DNA of 43,689 bases from an uncultured Spirochaetaceae bacterium (GTDB taxonomy: Bacteria > Spirochaetota > Spirochaetia > Sphaerochaetales > Sphaerochaetaceae). The stretch spans positions 1 through 43,689 of the forward strand of contig CALXXO010000003.1 of the NCBI GenBank assembly GCA_944392705.1, in the 5' to 3' direction. The notes under the pieces were generated by a model that ran no database searches, was not told the origin of the DNA, and saw only the letters and a list, made by a program, of their open reading frames with translations. How positions within the stretch are numbered: the stretch's first letter is position 1; each line of letters starts with the position of its first letter. A program made the position numbers and the translations under genes. Of the stretch, positions 6,563-14,809 are shown piece by piece.

Positions 6563-7564
6563 ATGAAAAAGTATATTGCTCTTTTCCTGATGCTGCTCGC
6601 TGCATTCACACTCGCAGCAGGCGGAAATGCAGAAACAGAAGATGATGGAACAGTTCTGATTGGAGTATCAAAGCTCCTCTCCCATGCAGCTCTCGATGCT
6701 GTAGAAGAAGGACTGCAGGACTATCTCTCCACTACAGACCTTCAGGTCAGATATGACTTCCAGAATGCTAATGGCGATATCTCAACAGCTGCATCGATTG
6801 CACAGCAGTTCGACAGCGAGAATTGCGACGTAGTACTCGGTATCGGAACAGCTTCAGCCCAGGCGCTGGCAAACGTCTTTACAGATATCCCTGTTCTCTT
6901 TGCAGCAGTAACCGACCCTGTCGATGCAGGTCTTGTAGTATCGAACGAAGGCAGTGCCGATTCCAACGTATGCGGCGTTTCCGACATGAACCCGGTAAAA
7001 GAACAGATCAGCCTTCTGCACGAGATTACAGGTGCAACCAGAATCGGAAATGTCTATTCTTCCGGAGAGCAGAATGGCGTCGTCCTCATGGAACAGGCAC
7101 AGGCTGCCTGCGATGAGCTAGGACTTGAGCTTGTACCAGTTGCTGTATCGAATTCCTCGGAGGTAAGAACAGCTTTGCAGTCGATAATCGACCGCGTAGA
7201 TGCCGTTTATATCGCAACAGATAACAATGTAATCTCCGCTATCGCCACAATCGATGATGTATGCAATGATGCAGGAATTCCTCTCTTCTCCTCAGACCCA
7301 TCGGGAATCGATGGTCTGGAATGCATGATTGCATGGGGCTTCAACTACCATTCAATCGGAACCGCTACAGGCGAGCTTATCTATGACATCGTCGTAAATG
7401 GAGCAAACCCGGGAGAACAGGGAACAGTCTTCCTTACAGATCCGGCAGACTTCGAGCTCTGGTTCAATCTCGACACAGCTGCTAAACTTGGATATACAAT
7501 CCCGCAGGAGTATCTCGATAGTGCTGCGGTTATCATAGAAAATGGCGTGAAGACAGAACGCTGA
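6563..7564 (+). CDS. ABC importer substrate-binding protein (TrpX-like), copy 2
   Basis: The protein has 333 residues and is a close paralogue of the gene just upstream, aligning along its whole length (for example TAQ/SAQALANVFTDIPV and QSIIDRVDA). The signal peptide covers about residues 1-19, ending LAA-GGNAE. It differs from copy 1 by a small insertion near residue 130 and by different residues in the C-terminal lobe (FNYHSIGTATGEL for DYYQSGRLTGEV), so ligand preference may differ. It has its own promoter and is followed by a GC-rich hairpin before the permease gene, the usual way to make more binding protein than permease. A tandem duplication is the simplest origin. Confidence 0.85.
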   Translation: MKKYIALFLMLLAAFTLAAGGNAETEDDGTVLIGVSKLLSHAALDAVEEGLQDYLSTTDLQVRYDFQNANGDISTAASIAQQFDSENCDVVLGIGTASAQALANVFTDIPVLFAAVTDPVDAGLVVSNEGSADSNVCGVSDMNPVKEQISLLHEITGATRIGNVYSSGEQNGVVLMEQAQAACDELGLELVPVAVSNSSEVRTALQSIIDRVDAVYIATDNNVISAIATIDDVCNDAGIPLFSSDPSGIDGLECMIAWGFNYHSIGTATGELIYDIVVNGANPGEQGTVFLTDPADFELWFNLDTAAKLGYTIPQEYLDSAAVIIENGVKTER

Positions 7565-7581
7565 AACCCTTATAATACAGG

Positions 7582-7604
7582 GAAGGCCGCCATCGGTGGC
7601 CTTC
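7582..7604 (+). terminator. GC-rich hairpin, likely partial terminator or mRNA stabiliser
   Basis: A 10-bp stem with one G-T pair (GAAGGCCGCC at 7582-7591, GGTGGCCTTC at 7595-7604) and a 3-base loop is followed by the pyrimidine-rich TCTTCT. It lies between the second binding-protein gene and the permease gene, where it would lower permease and ATPase expression relative to the binding protein or protect the upstream message. Confidence 0.6.
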
Positions 7605-7627
7605 TCTTCTGTCTCGAGAGGTAGGAA

Positions 7628-8563
7628 ATGATTGAAGGAATTCTTGTAGAAGGACTTATATTCGCAATCATGGCGCTCGGAATCCTGATAAGCTACAGGA
7701 TTCTGGACATGGCAGATCTCACTTGTGATGGTTCTGTCGCGACAGGTGCTGCAGTTGCGACGATGTGTATCGTAAACGGCCTTGGGATAACCATGGGACT
7801 CATACTCAGCTTCCTCGTTGGTGTGCTCTGCGGTCTTGTAACAGCGACCATACACAACAAACTGAAGCTTCCAGTATTGCTTGCAGGTATTCTCACGATG
7901 ACGATGCTCTACTCCGTCAACCTGAGAATACTTGGAAACAAGGCAAATGTATCGCTTGTAAGAGTCGATACTCTCTATCGCCTGTTCCCAGAGTGGTTCT
8001 CATTTGTACCAAGCGATGTAGCTTCGCTCATCGGAACACTGATTTTCGTCATAGCTGTAACAGTGCTCATGGACCTCTTCTTCCGTTCTGATATGGGTAT
8101 GGCAATAGGAGCTATGGGCGGCAATGAGCAGGTAATAATCTCCCAGGGAATGAATCCTGCAACTCTCAAGCTCATAGGACTCGGCCTTTCCAATGGTCTT
8201 ATAGCGCTTTCAGGAGGACTTCTTGCACAGTATCAGGGATTTGCCGATGCAAACCTTGGACAGGGAATGGTTGTACAGGGGCTTGCTGCTGTCATGATTG
8301 GCGAATTTCTGTTCTCATCGAACAAAATCTCGCTCATCACGCTTCGCTGTATCCTCGGAGGAATAATCTATAAAGGACTGATGTTCCTCGGAAGGAAATA
8401 TGGCTATCTCATCGGAATCACACCGAATGATTTCAAGCTCCTTACAGGAATCCTTGTCATCATATCACTTACCATTGCGAAGACAAGGACAATGGCTTCG
8501 GACAAGGCCGCCAGGAAGAAAGCTATCGAGAATGCAATGAGGAAGGAGGAGACAAATGCTTGA
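7628..8563 (+). CDS. ABC importer permease (TrpY-like, BPD_transp_2 family)
   Basis: The protein has 311 residues and is mostly hydrophobic, with about eight to nine membrane segments. The glycine-rich GLGLSNGLIALSGGLLAQYQGFADANLGQGM near residues 183-213 is characteristic of the branched-chain/TrpY-type permease fold, and SYRILDMADLTCDGSVATGAAV near 23-44 is the typical first part. It would form the transmembrane channel of the importer. It overlaps the ATPase gene by 8 bases, so the two are coupled. Its ribosome-binding site GAGGTAGGA follows the hairpin that separates it from the binding-protein gene. Confidence 0.85.
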   Translation: MIEGILVEGLIFAIMALGILISYRILDMADLTCDGSVATGAAVATMCIVNGLGITMGLILSFLVGVLCGLVTATIHNKLKLPVLLAGILTMTMLYSVNLRILGNKANVSLVRVDTLYRLFPEWFSFVPSDVASLIGTLIFVIAVTVLMDLFFRSDMGMAIGAMGGNEQVIISQGMNPATLKLIGLGLSNGLIALSGGLLAQYQGFADANLGQGMVVQGLAAVMIGEFLFSSNKISLITLRCILGGIIYKGLMFLGRKYGYLIGITPNDFKLLTGILVIISLTIAKTRTMASDKAARKKAIENAMRKEETNA

Positions 8564-9344
8564 GATACAGAATGTCACAAAGGTCTTCTTCCCGGGGACT
8601 GTAAATGAGAAGGTCGCACTGGAGAACATCAACCTCCACGTCGAGAAAGGCGATGTTGTCTGTGTCATAGGATCCAATGGATCGGGAAAGTCCACTCTCT
8701 TCAATATGATTGCGGGAACATTCCCAGTGACCAATGGAAAGATAATTGTTGATGGCAAAGATGTTACCAACGCGCCCGAATACAAAAGAGCATTCTATAT
8801 CGGTAGAATCTTCCAGGACCCGACAAAAGGCACAAGCGCGAATATGTCCATCGAGGATAACATGAATCTCGCCTGCACAAAGGGTATGAAGGGACTTAAA
8901 TTCGGCCTTACATCTGAAAGAAGAAAGGAATTCAGAAGGCTTCTCGAGCCAATAGGGCTCCAGGACCGAATGGCCGATAACGTAGGTCTTCTGTCCGGCG
9001 GACAGAGACAGGCTCTCACCCTTCTGATGACAACGCTCTCCAAGCCATCGCTGATGCTTCTGGACGAGCATACCGCAGCTCTCGACCCAAGGAATGCGGA
9101 GATTGTCATGGATCTTACGAAGAAGTATATCGAGGATGGCAAGCTCACCGCGATGATGGTGACACATAATATGCAGTTCGCTATTGACTATGGCAACAGA
9201 CTTATTATGATGGATGAAGGCCATATCATCCTTGATATAAAAGGAGACGAGAAGAAAAGGCTGACCGTACAGTCTCTCGTCGACAAGTTCAGGGAGATAA
9301 GAAAGAAGGATTTCACATCCGACGAAGGCCTACTCACAGAATAA
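8556..9344 (+). CDS. ABC importer ATP-binding protein (TrpZ-like)
   Basis: The protein has 262 residues with all ABC ATPase motifs: Walker A GSNGSGKST at 39-47, Q-loop Gln87 (FQDP), signature LSGGQ at 146-150, Walker B LMLLDE at 166-171, and switch His204. It energises import by the permease it overlaps, with the two binding proteins as ligand donors. The downstream MATE gene begins 17 bases later with a poor ribosome-binding site and may be co-transcribed. Confidence 0.9.
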   Translation: MLEIQNVTKVFFPGTVNEKVALENINLHVEKGDVVCVIGSNGSGKSTLFNMIAGTFPVTNGKIIVDGKDVTNAPEYKRAFYIGRIFQDPTKGTSANMSIEDNMNLACTKGMKGLKFGLTSERRKEFRRLLEPIGLQDRMADNVGLLSGGQRQALTLLMTTLSKPSLMLLDEHTAALDPRNAEIVMDLTKKYIEDGKLTAMMVTHNMQFAIDYGNRLIMMDEGHIILDIKGDEKKRLTVQSLVDKFREIRKKDFTSDEGLLTE

Positions 9345-9361
9345 GCAGGACTAGTCGCAAG

Positions 9362-10699
9362 ATGGAAAAACACCAGTTCACTGCCCGGGACCTCCGGGCT
9401 TTGATTATCCCGCTAATCGCGGATTCTTTTCTCTCTATCCTCATCGGAATGGCCGATACTATCATGGTCTCCGGGTGTGGGGAAGCTGCAGTATCAGGGG
9501 TATCCCTCGTTGATTCTGTATCAAATCTTCTGATAACGGTTTTCTCGGCATTCGCCACAGGAGGTGCTGTTGTAGTTTCCCAGTACCTCGGTCATGGAGA
9601 GAACGACAAAGCAAGGGACAGCGCAAAGAACCTTATCTACATCTCCATTGCTATATCAGTCCTGATGACTGCAATAATACTTCCGATGAGATCGCATATA
9701 ATCGACATACTCTTCGGTTCAATAGATAGCGACGTGAAGGGTTATACAGATGATTATTTCGTACCGATTCTTTTCTCCTACCCTTTCCTTGCTGTCTATT
9801 CAGGGCTTACAGCAATTTCCCGTTCGGAAAGAAAAAGCTTCAGGACGATGACAGTATCTGCAATGATGAATGTGATAAACATCGGAGGAAACGCCATCCT
9901 GATTTACATAGTGGGAATGGGACCGCGCGGTGCAGGTATTGCGTCCCTTTTATCACGTATTGCAGGCTGTACTGTCATGGCAATCATGATGATGAATAAG
10001 AATGAGGAGCTTAATATAAGGGGACTTCACAAGGGTCCTATCTCCCCTTACCTGATCATGAGAATCCTCCGCATAGGAATACCATCAGGCCTTGAAGGCG
10101 CTGCGTTCCATGTAGGAAAGATAATGGTGCAGTCCCTTGTCGCAAGCCTTGGTACCTCTGCAATCGCAATCAACGCTGTTGCGGCAAACTACAATTCATA
10201 TGCAAACATACCTGGCAATGGAATAAACCTCGCAATGATCACGATAGTCGGTCAGTGCAGAGGACAGGATAATATTAAGGATGTCAAATACTATACGAAG
10301 CTACTGACAGGCCTTGTGCTTCTCGCAACTGTCATCCTCTGTATTCCTTTCTATATAATCACGCCACAGGTGGTGAGCTTCTATGGTCTTGAAGCAAGCT
10401 CGATAAGCACAGCAATACCAATCTGCAGGCTCTGTCTTGTCATGTGCTTCACGATCTGGCCATTCTCATTCTCTCTTCCGAATATGCTGAAGGCTGTGGG
10501 AGATGTTAAGTTCATTCTGCTGGCATCTTTCTCATCAATGTGGCTTTGCCGTGTCGGTGGTGCGTATTTCATGGTCAGAGTGCTTGGAATGGGCGTTGAA
10601 GCAATATGGTATGCGATGTATCTGGACTGGTTGCTGCGAGGTACACTCTATACGTGGAGAGTTCTCAGCGGAAAATGGATATCGAAGAAGGTTATCTGA
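9362..10699 (+). CDS. MATE family efflux transporter, copy 1
   Basis: The protein has 445 residues and about twelve membrane helices in two related halves. Family features are IIPLIADSFLSILIGMADTIMVS at the start, a GGAVVVSQYLG segment near residues 62-72, and the second-half counterpart ANIPGNGINLAMITIVGQCRGQ. MATE proteins export cationic drugs or metabolites in exchange for sodium or protons. It follows the ABC importer ATPase by 17 bases with no terminator between them, so it may belong to the same message. The next gene is a close paralogue. Confidence 0.85.
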   Translation: MEKHQFTARDLRALIIPLIADSFLSILIGMADTIMVSGCGEAAVSGVSLVDSVSNLLITVFSAFATGGAVVVSQYLGHGENDKARDSAKNLIYISIAISVLMTAIILPMRSHIIDILFGSIDSDVKGYTDDYFVPILFSYPFLAVYSGLTAISRSERKSFRTMTVSAMMNVINIGGNAILIYIVGMGPRGAGIASLLSRIAGCTVMAIMMMNKNEELNIRGLHKGPISPYLIMRILRIGIPSGLEGAAFHVGKIMVQSLVASLGTSAIAINAVAANYNSYANIPGNGINLAMITIVGQCRGQDNIKDVKYYTKLLTGLVLLATVILCIPFYIITPQVVSFYGLEASSISTAIPICRLCLVMCFTIWPFSFSLPNMLKAVGDVKFILLASFSSMWLCRVGGAYFMVRVLGMGVEAIWYAMYLDWLLRGTLYTWRVLSGKWISKKVI

Positions 10700-10741
10700 A
10701 ATAATAATTGTCCAACGTTAAGAATAGGTTATCATGATGCC

Positions 10742-12085
10742 ATGCAACCTGAATCCCAAATGTTCGATAACCGTTATCTGCGAACGTTGATTATCCCTCT
10801 CCTGATAGAAACCCTTCTGTCAGTCACAATCGGAATGATGGACACGATAATGGTATCGACCGTCGGAGAGCACGCGGTCTCAGGAGTATCGCTTGTAGAT
10901 TCTCTGTCGAATCTCTTTGTCTTCCTCTTCTCCGCATTCTCAACAGGAGGAGCTGTTGTCGCTTCGCAGTATCTGGGAAGGAAGGACAGGGAATCTGCCT
11001 GCTTCTCAGCAAAGCAGCTGATGTATCTGACCTTGTCATTCTCCCTTGCAGTCGCCCTCGTCCTGCTTGCTTTCCGCCGCCCGATAATGAATCTGGTCTA
11101 TGGGCATATAGAAGAGAGCGTAATGTCCTCAGCTCTCGACTACTTCACACCGATTGTGATTTCCTTTCCATTCCTCGCCCTTCTGAATAGCTCCAATGCC
11201 ATATTCCGCTCGATGGGGAAAAGCCGTATCACAATGCTCGTATCGATAATCATGAATCTTATCAATGTGAGCGGGAATTCCCTTCTCATCTATGTCTTCG
11301 ATATGGGAACAGCTGGAGCAGGGATTGCATCGCTAATGTCCCGTATCGTGGCGTGTGTCTTTATGCTTTACAAAGTTACAAGGAAGCAGGAAGAGGTGCA
11401 TATCGAAAAGCCACTGAAGCTTGAAGTAGATTTCCCCATGATCAGGAAAGTACTGAAAATAGCACTTCCGTCCGGCATAGAGAACAGTGTCTTCCATATT
11501 GGAAAGATTCTTGTAAGCTCTACTATTGCATCACTTGGGACTGCATCGATAGCAGCCAGTGCTGTATTCAATGGTCTTTCGACATTCGCCAACATACCGG
11601 GTACAGCTGTCGGCATGGCAGCTGTCACAGTTATAGGACAGTGCTGCGGTGCCAGGAAGTACGATGAAGCTTCATACTACGGAAGAAAGCTGCTGCTCTT
11701 AACCTACCTCATGATGGGTATAACGTGCGCCGTTATGTATATACTCACACCTGAACTTGCAATACTTTATAATCTCTCGGACGAAGCAAACAGTCTTGCT
11801 ATCGAAGCAACAAGGCTGAACATGATTCAATCCGTAATATTCTGGCCTTTTGCATTCACTGTCCCGAACTATCTGCGAGCTGCCGGAGATGCCAAATTCA
11901 CGATGGTCGTATCAATCTTCTCAATGTGGGCATTCAGAGTACTTCTATCAAGAATTCTTGGCATAACTCTTGGTTTTGGTCTTATCGGAGTATTGTGGGG
12001 TATGTTCATTGACTGGTATTTCAGGGGAATTCTATTCACTACAAGATTCCTAAGAGGAAAATGGAAGACCAAGACTGTGGTTTGA
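10742..12085 (+). CDS. MATE family efflux transporter, copy 2
   Basis: The protein has 447 residues and is paralogous to the preceding gene along its full length (LIIPLL.ETLLS..IGMMDTIMVS, AVSGVSLVDSLSNL, STGGAVVASQYLG, ANIPGTAVGMAAVTVIGQC). An in-frame ATG six codons downstream (MFDNRYL) aligns better with copy 1 and could be the true start; the ribosome-binding site is weak for both. It ends 9 bases before the convergent HxlR gene with no hairpin between them. Two adjacent MATE genes suggest either broadened substrate range or a heterodimer; neither can be decided here. Confidence 0.83.
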   Translation: MQPESQMFDNRYLRTLIIPLLIETLLSVTIGMMDTIMVSTVGEHAVSGVSLVDSLSNLFVFLFSAFSTGGAVVASQYLGRKDRESACFSAKQLMYLTLSFSLAVALVLLAFRRPIMNLVYGHIEESVMSSALDYFTPIVISFPFLALLNSSNAIFRSMGKSRITMLVSIIMNLINVSGNSLLIYVFDMGTAGAGIASLMSRIVACVFMLYKVTRKQEEVHIEKPLKLEVDFPMIRKVLKIALPSGIENSVFHIGKILVSSTIASLGTASIAASAVFNGLSTFANIPGTAVGMAAVTVIGQCCGARKYDEASYYGRKLLLLTYLMMGITCAVMYILTPELAILYNLSDEANSLAIEATRLNMIQSVIFWPFAFTVPNYLRAAGDAKFTMVVSIFSMWAFRVLLSRILGITLGFGLIGVLWGMFIDWYFRGILFTTRFLRGKWKTKTVV

Positions 12086-12094
12086 TTCGTAAAT

Positions 12095-12418
12095 CTAAAT
12101 GACGCTCTTGTAGTATTCTCCGAAATCCGCCATCACATCCAGCAGGGATTTAAGCTTCACACCTGTTTCCGTAAGTCCATATTCGACTTTCGGAGGGTTT
12201 GTGAAGTAATCCTTTCTATAGATGATTCCGTCGCTCTCCAGTTCTCTGAGACTTGTTGTAAGCACCTTCTGCGATATCCCCTCCAATGATTTATGGAGCT
12301 CATTGAACCTCCATGCGCGTTTTGAAAGATTGCGGAGGATAAGCAGCTTCCACTTGCTTCCTATAAGATTAACAGTTGTCGCTACAGGACATTCGGGCAG
12401 TTCAGATTTTGCTTTCAT
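12095..12418 (-). CDS. HxlR family transcriptional regulator
   Basis: The protein has 107 residues from the ATG at 12418. The frame is open further upstream, but that part has no similarity to the family. It is a winged-helix regulator with the HxlR hallmarks: a cysteine near the N-terminus (Cys10 in ECPVATTVNLIGSKW), SKWKLLILRNL, RFNELHKSLEGISQKVLTTSLRELE for the recognition helix region, and VEYGLTETGVKL for the wing. The cysteine often senses oxidants or electrophiles in this family. It is divergent from the cupin gene, and the shared region holds a -10 TATAAT (12446-12451, minus) and a direct repeat, so it probably controls itself and the cupin. Confidence 0.85.
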   Translation of the reverse strand: MKAKSELPECPVATTVNLIGSKWKLLILRNLSKRAWRFNELHKSLEGISQKVLTTSLRELESDGIIYRKDYFTNPPKVEYGLTETGVKLKSLLDVMADFGEYYKSVI

Positions 12419-12445
12419 GCAATCATGATAACACACATTCAAAAT

Positions 12446-12478
12446 ATTATACGTAGTTACTTTTTTGTGCGTACTTTT
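12446..12478. promoter_or_regulatory. HxlR/cupin divergent control region with direct repeat
   Basis: TATAAT on the minus strand (12446-12451) lies 28 bases before the HxlR ATG. Immediately upstream, GTAGTTACTTTT (12453-12464) and GTGCGTACTTTT (12467-12478) form an imperfect direct repeat with 14-base periodicity. This is a plausible operator for the HxlR protein, and it also lies upstream of the cupin start. Confidence 0.4.
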
Positions 12479-12522
12479 CAGGGAAGAATCGGTATTGTAA
12501 ATTACTGATAAAGGAGAAAAAC

Positions 12523-12873
12523 ATGAGCAACTATACAAAGATTGGCAAAGTAGAAGGTGCAAGAACCGAACTGCACGACAAACTCAGACTTACCGGAGCT
12601 GAAATCAGCGTGAATACACTCCCTGCAGGAGCATCAGTACCTTTCGTACACGCACACAAGGAAAATGAAGAAATCTACTTCGTTCTCGCAGGAAAGGGCA
12701 AAGCCATAATCGATGGAGAGGAAATAGCCCTTAATGAAGGTGACTGGCTTAGAGTAGCACCGGAGGGAAAAAGGCAGTTCTTTGCAGCTCCAGATAGCGC
12801 GATAAGCTATATCTGCATCCAGGTTAAAGCTGGCTCACTTGGGGCCTATACAGCAGCGGATGCTGTGGTGTAA
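12523..12873 (+). CDS. Small cupin-domain protein
   Basis: The protein has 116 residues, nearly all one Cupin_2 barrel. Cupin motif 1 is PFVHAHKENEEIYFVLAGKG, with metal ligands His43, His45 and Glu49 or Glu50. The histidine normally found in motif 2 is absent (VAPEGKRQF near 78-86), so metal binding may be incomplete or altered. Start ATG 12523 has the ribosome-binding site AAAGGAGA. The divergent HxlR gene suggests control by a redox or electrophile signal. The ligand or reaction is unknown. A strong hairpin follows. Confidence 0.8.
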   Translation: MSNYTKIGKVEGARTELHDKLRLTGAEISVNTLPAGASVPFVHAHKENEEIYFVLAGKGKAIIDGEEIALNEGDWLRVAPEGKRQFFAAPDSAISYICIQVKAGSLGAYTAADAVV

Positions 12874-12884
12874 AGCAAAAAAGA

Positions 12885-12914
12885 AACTCCGGAATACACA
12901 ATGGTTCCGGAGTT
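12885..12914. terminator. Bidirectional intrinsic terminator
   Basis: A perfect 10-bp stem (AACTCCGGAA at 12885-12894, TTCCGGAGTT at 12905-12914) with a 10-base loop lies between the convergent cupin gene and the unknown minus-strand gene. On the minus strand it is followed by a T-rich run (TTTCTTTTTT), and on the plus strand by a pyrimidine tract. It closes both units. Confidence 0.85.
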
Positions 12915-12920
12915 CTCTCC

Positions 12921-13301
12921 TTATCTTCCCCTTCTTATCTCCTGGGCCTTCCAGGGATCGAGGTAATGTGTTGAATACAGTCTCTCGCGAACGGGGTCTC
13001 CGCTTTTCGTGAATCTAAGCGGCATTCCGCCTTTTCCTTCTTTGACATATCTGTTCACAGAGGGCTTAAGGCCGACAGCTTCTGCATAGGCTTTTATCGA
13101 CGTGACGATGGCGTGAAGCCTGGACAGATCAGTACTGCAGAAATCCTCAAGGCAGAAAGCCTTGCCGCTAAGCCACTCATTGTATTTTGAGCTCTCGAGG
13201 ACACCGATGCCTATCAGGACATCAGGAACGGTGCAATATCCACGGTCATCAAGCTGTCTCTCTATCTCGGAATTTACCTTCTCTGCTCTTTTATCTGACA
13301 T
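12921..13301 (-). CDS. Hypothetical protein downstream of rsfS
   Basis: The protein has 126 residues and no recognised family. It is mixed helical, without membrane segment or signal peptide. The first half contains LDDRGYCTVPDVLIGIGVL; the second half is basic, with RFTKSGDPVRERLYSTHYLDPWKA and a terminal EIRRGR, which could favour nucleic-acid or ribosome contact. The start overlaps the stop of rsfS by one base (TGATG), so the gene is translationally coupled to the ribosome-biogenesis cluster and is its last gene before a terminator. A role in ribosome assembly or stress is possible but rests on location only. Confidence 0.65.
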   Translation of the reverse strand: MSDKRAEKVNSEIERQLDDRGYCTVPDVLIGIGVLESSKYNEWLSGKAFCLEDFCSTDLSRLHAIVTSIKAYAEAVGLKPSVNRYVKEGKGGMPLRFTKSGDPVRERLYSTHYLDPWKAQEIRRGR

Positions 13302-13645
13302 CAGACAAGATTCTCCGTAGCCTTCCAGAGTTTCTCGAGGTTATAGAATTCCCTGAGTTCCTGTGACATGAGATGAATCACGATATCACCGCAATCAATA
13401 AGCTCCCAGCCGCTTGTATCCGGAGATTTGTGCCTGTTTATCACAGTAATGCCAAGATTATTAATCTCATCCCAGATCTGGTGAACAACACCGCGGAGAT
13501 GGCCGACAGATGATACAGTCGCAATTATAAAGCACTCAGTCCAGGAGCACTCCTCAGATACATCGATTGCTGCAACATCAGTACACTTGTGGTCCTCAAG
13601 AAATGCCTTGAGCTTATCTGCATTTGCCTTTGTTATGTCTTTCAT
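13301..13645 (-). CDS. rsfS: Ribosome silencing factor RsfS
   Basis: The protein has 114 residues, the normal length for the family. It shows the conserved core: VAAIDVSE..SWTECFIIAT, SSVGHLRGVVHQIWDE, and the C-terminal GWELIDCGDIVIHLMSQELREFYNLEKLW. RsfS binds uL14 on the 50S subunit and blocks subunit joining during slow growth. It lies 11 bases after the yqeK stop and one base overlaps the next gene, in the common nadD-yqeK-rsfS order. Confidence 0.93.
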   Translation of the reverse strand: MKDITKANADKLKAFLEDHKCTDVAAIDVSEECSWTECFIIATVSSVGHLRGVVHQIWDEINNLGITVINRHKSPDTSGWELIDCGDIVIHLMSQELREFYNLEKLWKATENLV

Positions 13646-13656
13646 TCTTTCTCCAA

Positions 13657-14238
13657 TTATAGCATTCCGCCAGATTTTATATAATCATAAAGCTCTTCGG
13701 AAACTGCCGCACTCTTTATTCCTTCCCGTCTGAAGTATTCATTCTGAGCATCCATTATCGTGATAATCATATCCTCAAGACGCTCACAAGAGAGTATCCT
13801 CTGCCTGTCCGCGTCGTCAAGATGCTTGCGCCCGGGCTCCATATAGTCAGCTATATAAAGCACTGCACCATATTTTCCCATATCCTTATGTCCAAGCGTA
13901 TGGTGGCGTACGGCGATGCGGAAATAATCAGGTACATCCCCTTCGGCATCTTCCGGAAAACGGATTGCTGCAAGAGCCCCATGTAAAAGCATCGGATCCG
14001 CTATTTCCTCCGGGAAAACCTCTATACCGTGGCTCTGGCAATAGGATGGTGTTTCATCATTGCAGCTATACCGGTAAGCGTCATGATAGATTCCGATATA
14101 TGCAGCATCGTCCGGTGAAAGACCATAGCGCTCTGCAAGCATCTTTGAAACAGAGACAACGCCAAGGGAATGCTGGAATCTCTTCTCCTTAATCATTGTC
14201 CTGACTTTACTCTCAAGTTCTGTATAGCTTATTCTCAT
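13657..14238 (-). CDS. yqeK: YqeK-like HD-domain Ap4A hydrolase
   Basis: The protein has 193 residues. HD-superfamily metal ligands are visible: His23 (FQHSLGV), His52-Asp53 (YHDAYRY), His86, His112-His113 (RHHTLG) and Asp131 (IADYMEPGR), in the order expected for YqeK. This family symmetrically cleaves diadenosine tetraphosphate to ADP. It overlaps the end of nadD by 26 bases and is preceded by AGGAAG. The nadD-yqeK pairing is widespread. Confidence 0.88.
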   Translation of the reverse strand: MRISYTELESKVRTMIKEKRFQHSLGVVSVSKMLAERYGLSPDDAAYIGIYHDAYRYSCNDETPSYCQSHGIEVFPEEIADPMLLHGALAAIRFPEDAEGDVPDYFRIAVRHHTLGHKDMGKYGAVLYIADYMEPGRKHLDDADRQRILSCERLEDMIITIMDAQNEYFRREGIKSAAVSEELYDYIKSGGML

Positions 14239-14809
14239 TCACAAACTTCCTGACGCTATCGCTAAGCATCGACAGATTCCCTGCCCTTACCTCCGAAGAA
14301 GATGCATGGTATATGGAACTGGGGATGAACACCACCTCAGCCCCAGATGTATTCTCCTGAACCCCGAGCCTTGTAAAGCAGATGAACCTCACATGGCTTC
14401 TCAGGTATTCTATATCATGCCAATGCCCGAGCGTCGGTATGATATCATCACCGATGATGAAATTCACCTTTCCATCATCCTCTGCCGATTCATAGAAAGC
14501 CCTGATTGTATCCGAAGTATAGCTTACCCCGCCCTTTTCTCCTTCAAACAGGGATATCTCAATATCAAGCTCATCATCTGGATACAGTTTCCTGTAGTCC
14601 TCAACAGCAAGATTCAGCATCCTAACTCGATCGGAAAAGGATGCAGGGTGTGTTCCCCTTTTGAAATTGGAAATATAAACAGGAATCACAATCAGACGAT
14701 TGAAACCACCGAGAAAAGCTTCATGGAAAAGATGGACGTGTCCCATGTGCACGGGATCGAACGTTCCTCCGAGAAGTGCAGTCCTACTCTTCTTCTCTGT
14801 AATGGGCAT
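14213..14809 (-). CDS. nadD: Nicotinate-nucleotide adenylyltransferase
   Basis: The protein has 198 residues from the ATG at 14809; an upstream extension of the frame lies inside obg and shows no family similarity. The nucleotidyltransferase signature is TALLGGTFDPVHMGHVHLF at about residues 10-28, and FIPSSIYHASSSEVRAG near 160 is the second family motif (ISST.vR). It transfers AMP from ATP to nicotinate mononucleotide in NAD synthesis. The start overlaps the obg end by 26 bases, with AGGA about 10 bases upstream. Confidence 0.93.
   Translation of the reverse strand: MPITEKKSRTALLGGTFDPVHMGHVHLFHEAFLGGFNRLIVIPVYISNFKRGTHPASFSDRVRMLNLAVEDYRKLYPDDELDIEISLFEGEKGGVSYTSDTIRAFYESAEDDGKVNFIIGDDIIPTLGHWHDIEYLRSHVRFICFTRLGVQENTSGAEVVFIPSSIYHASSSEVRAGNLSMLSDSVRKFVNENKLYRT

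Noticed and set aside
12419-12562. A longer HxlR protein or a leader ORF at 12425 before the cupin
   Set aside because: The extra N-terminal residues are cysteine-rich without family similarity and overlap the promoter. The plus-strand ORF at 12425 has no ribosome-binding site.
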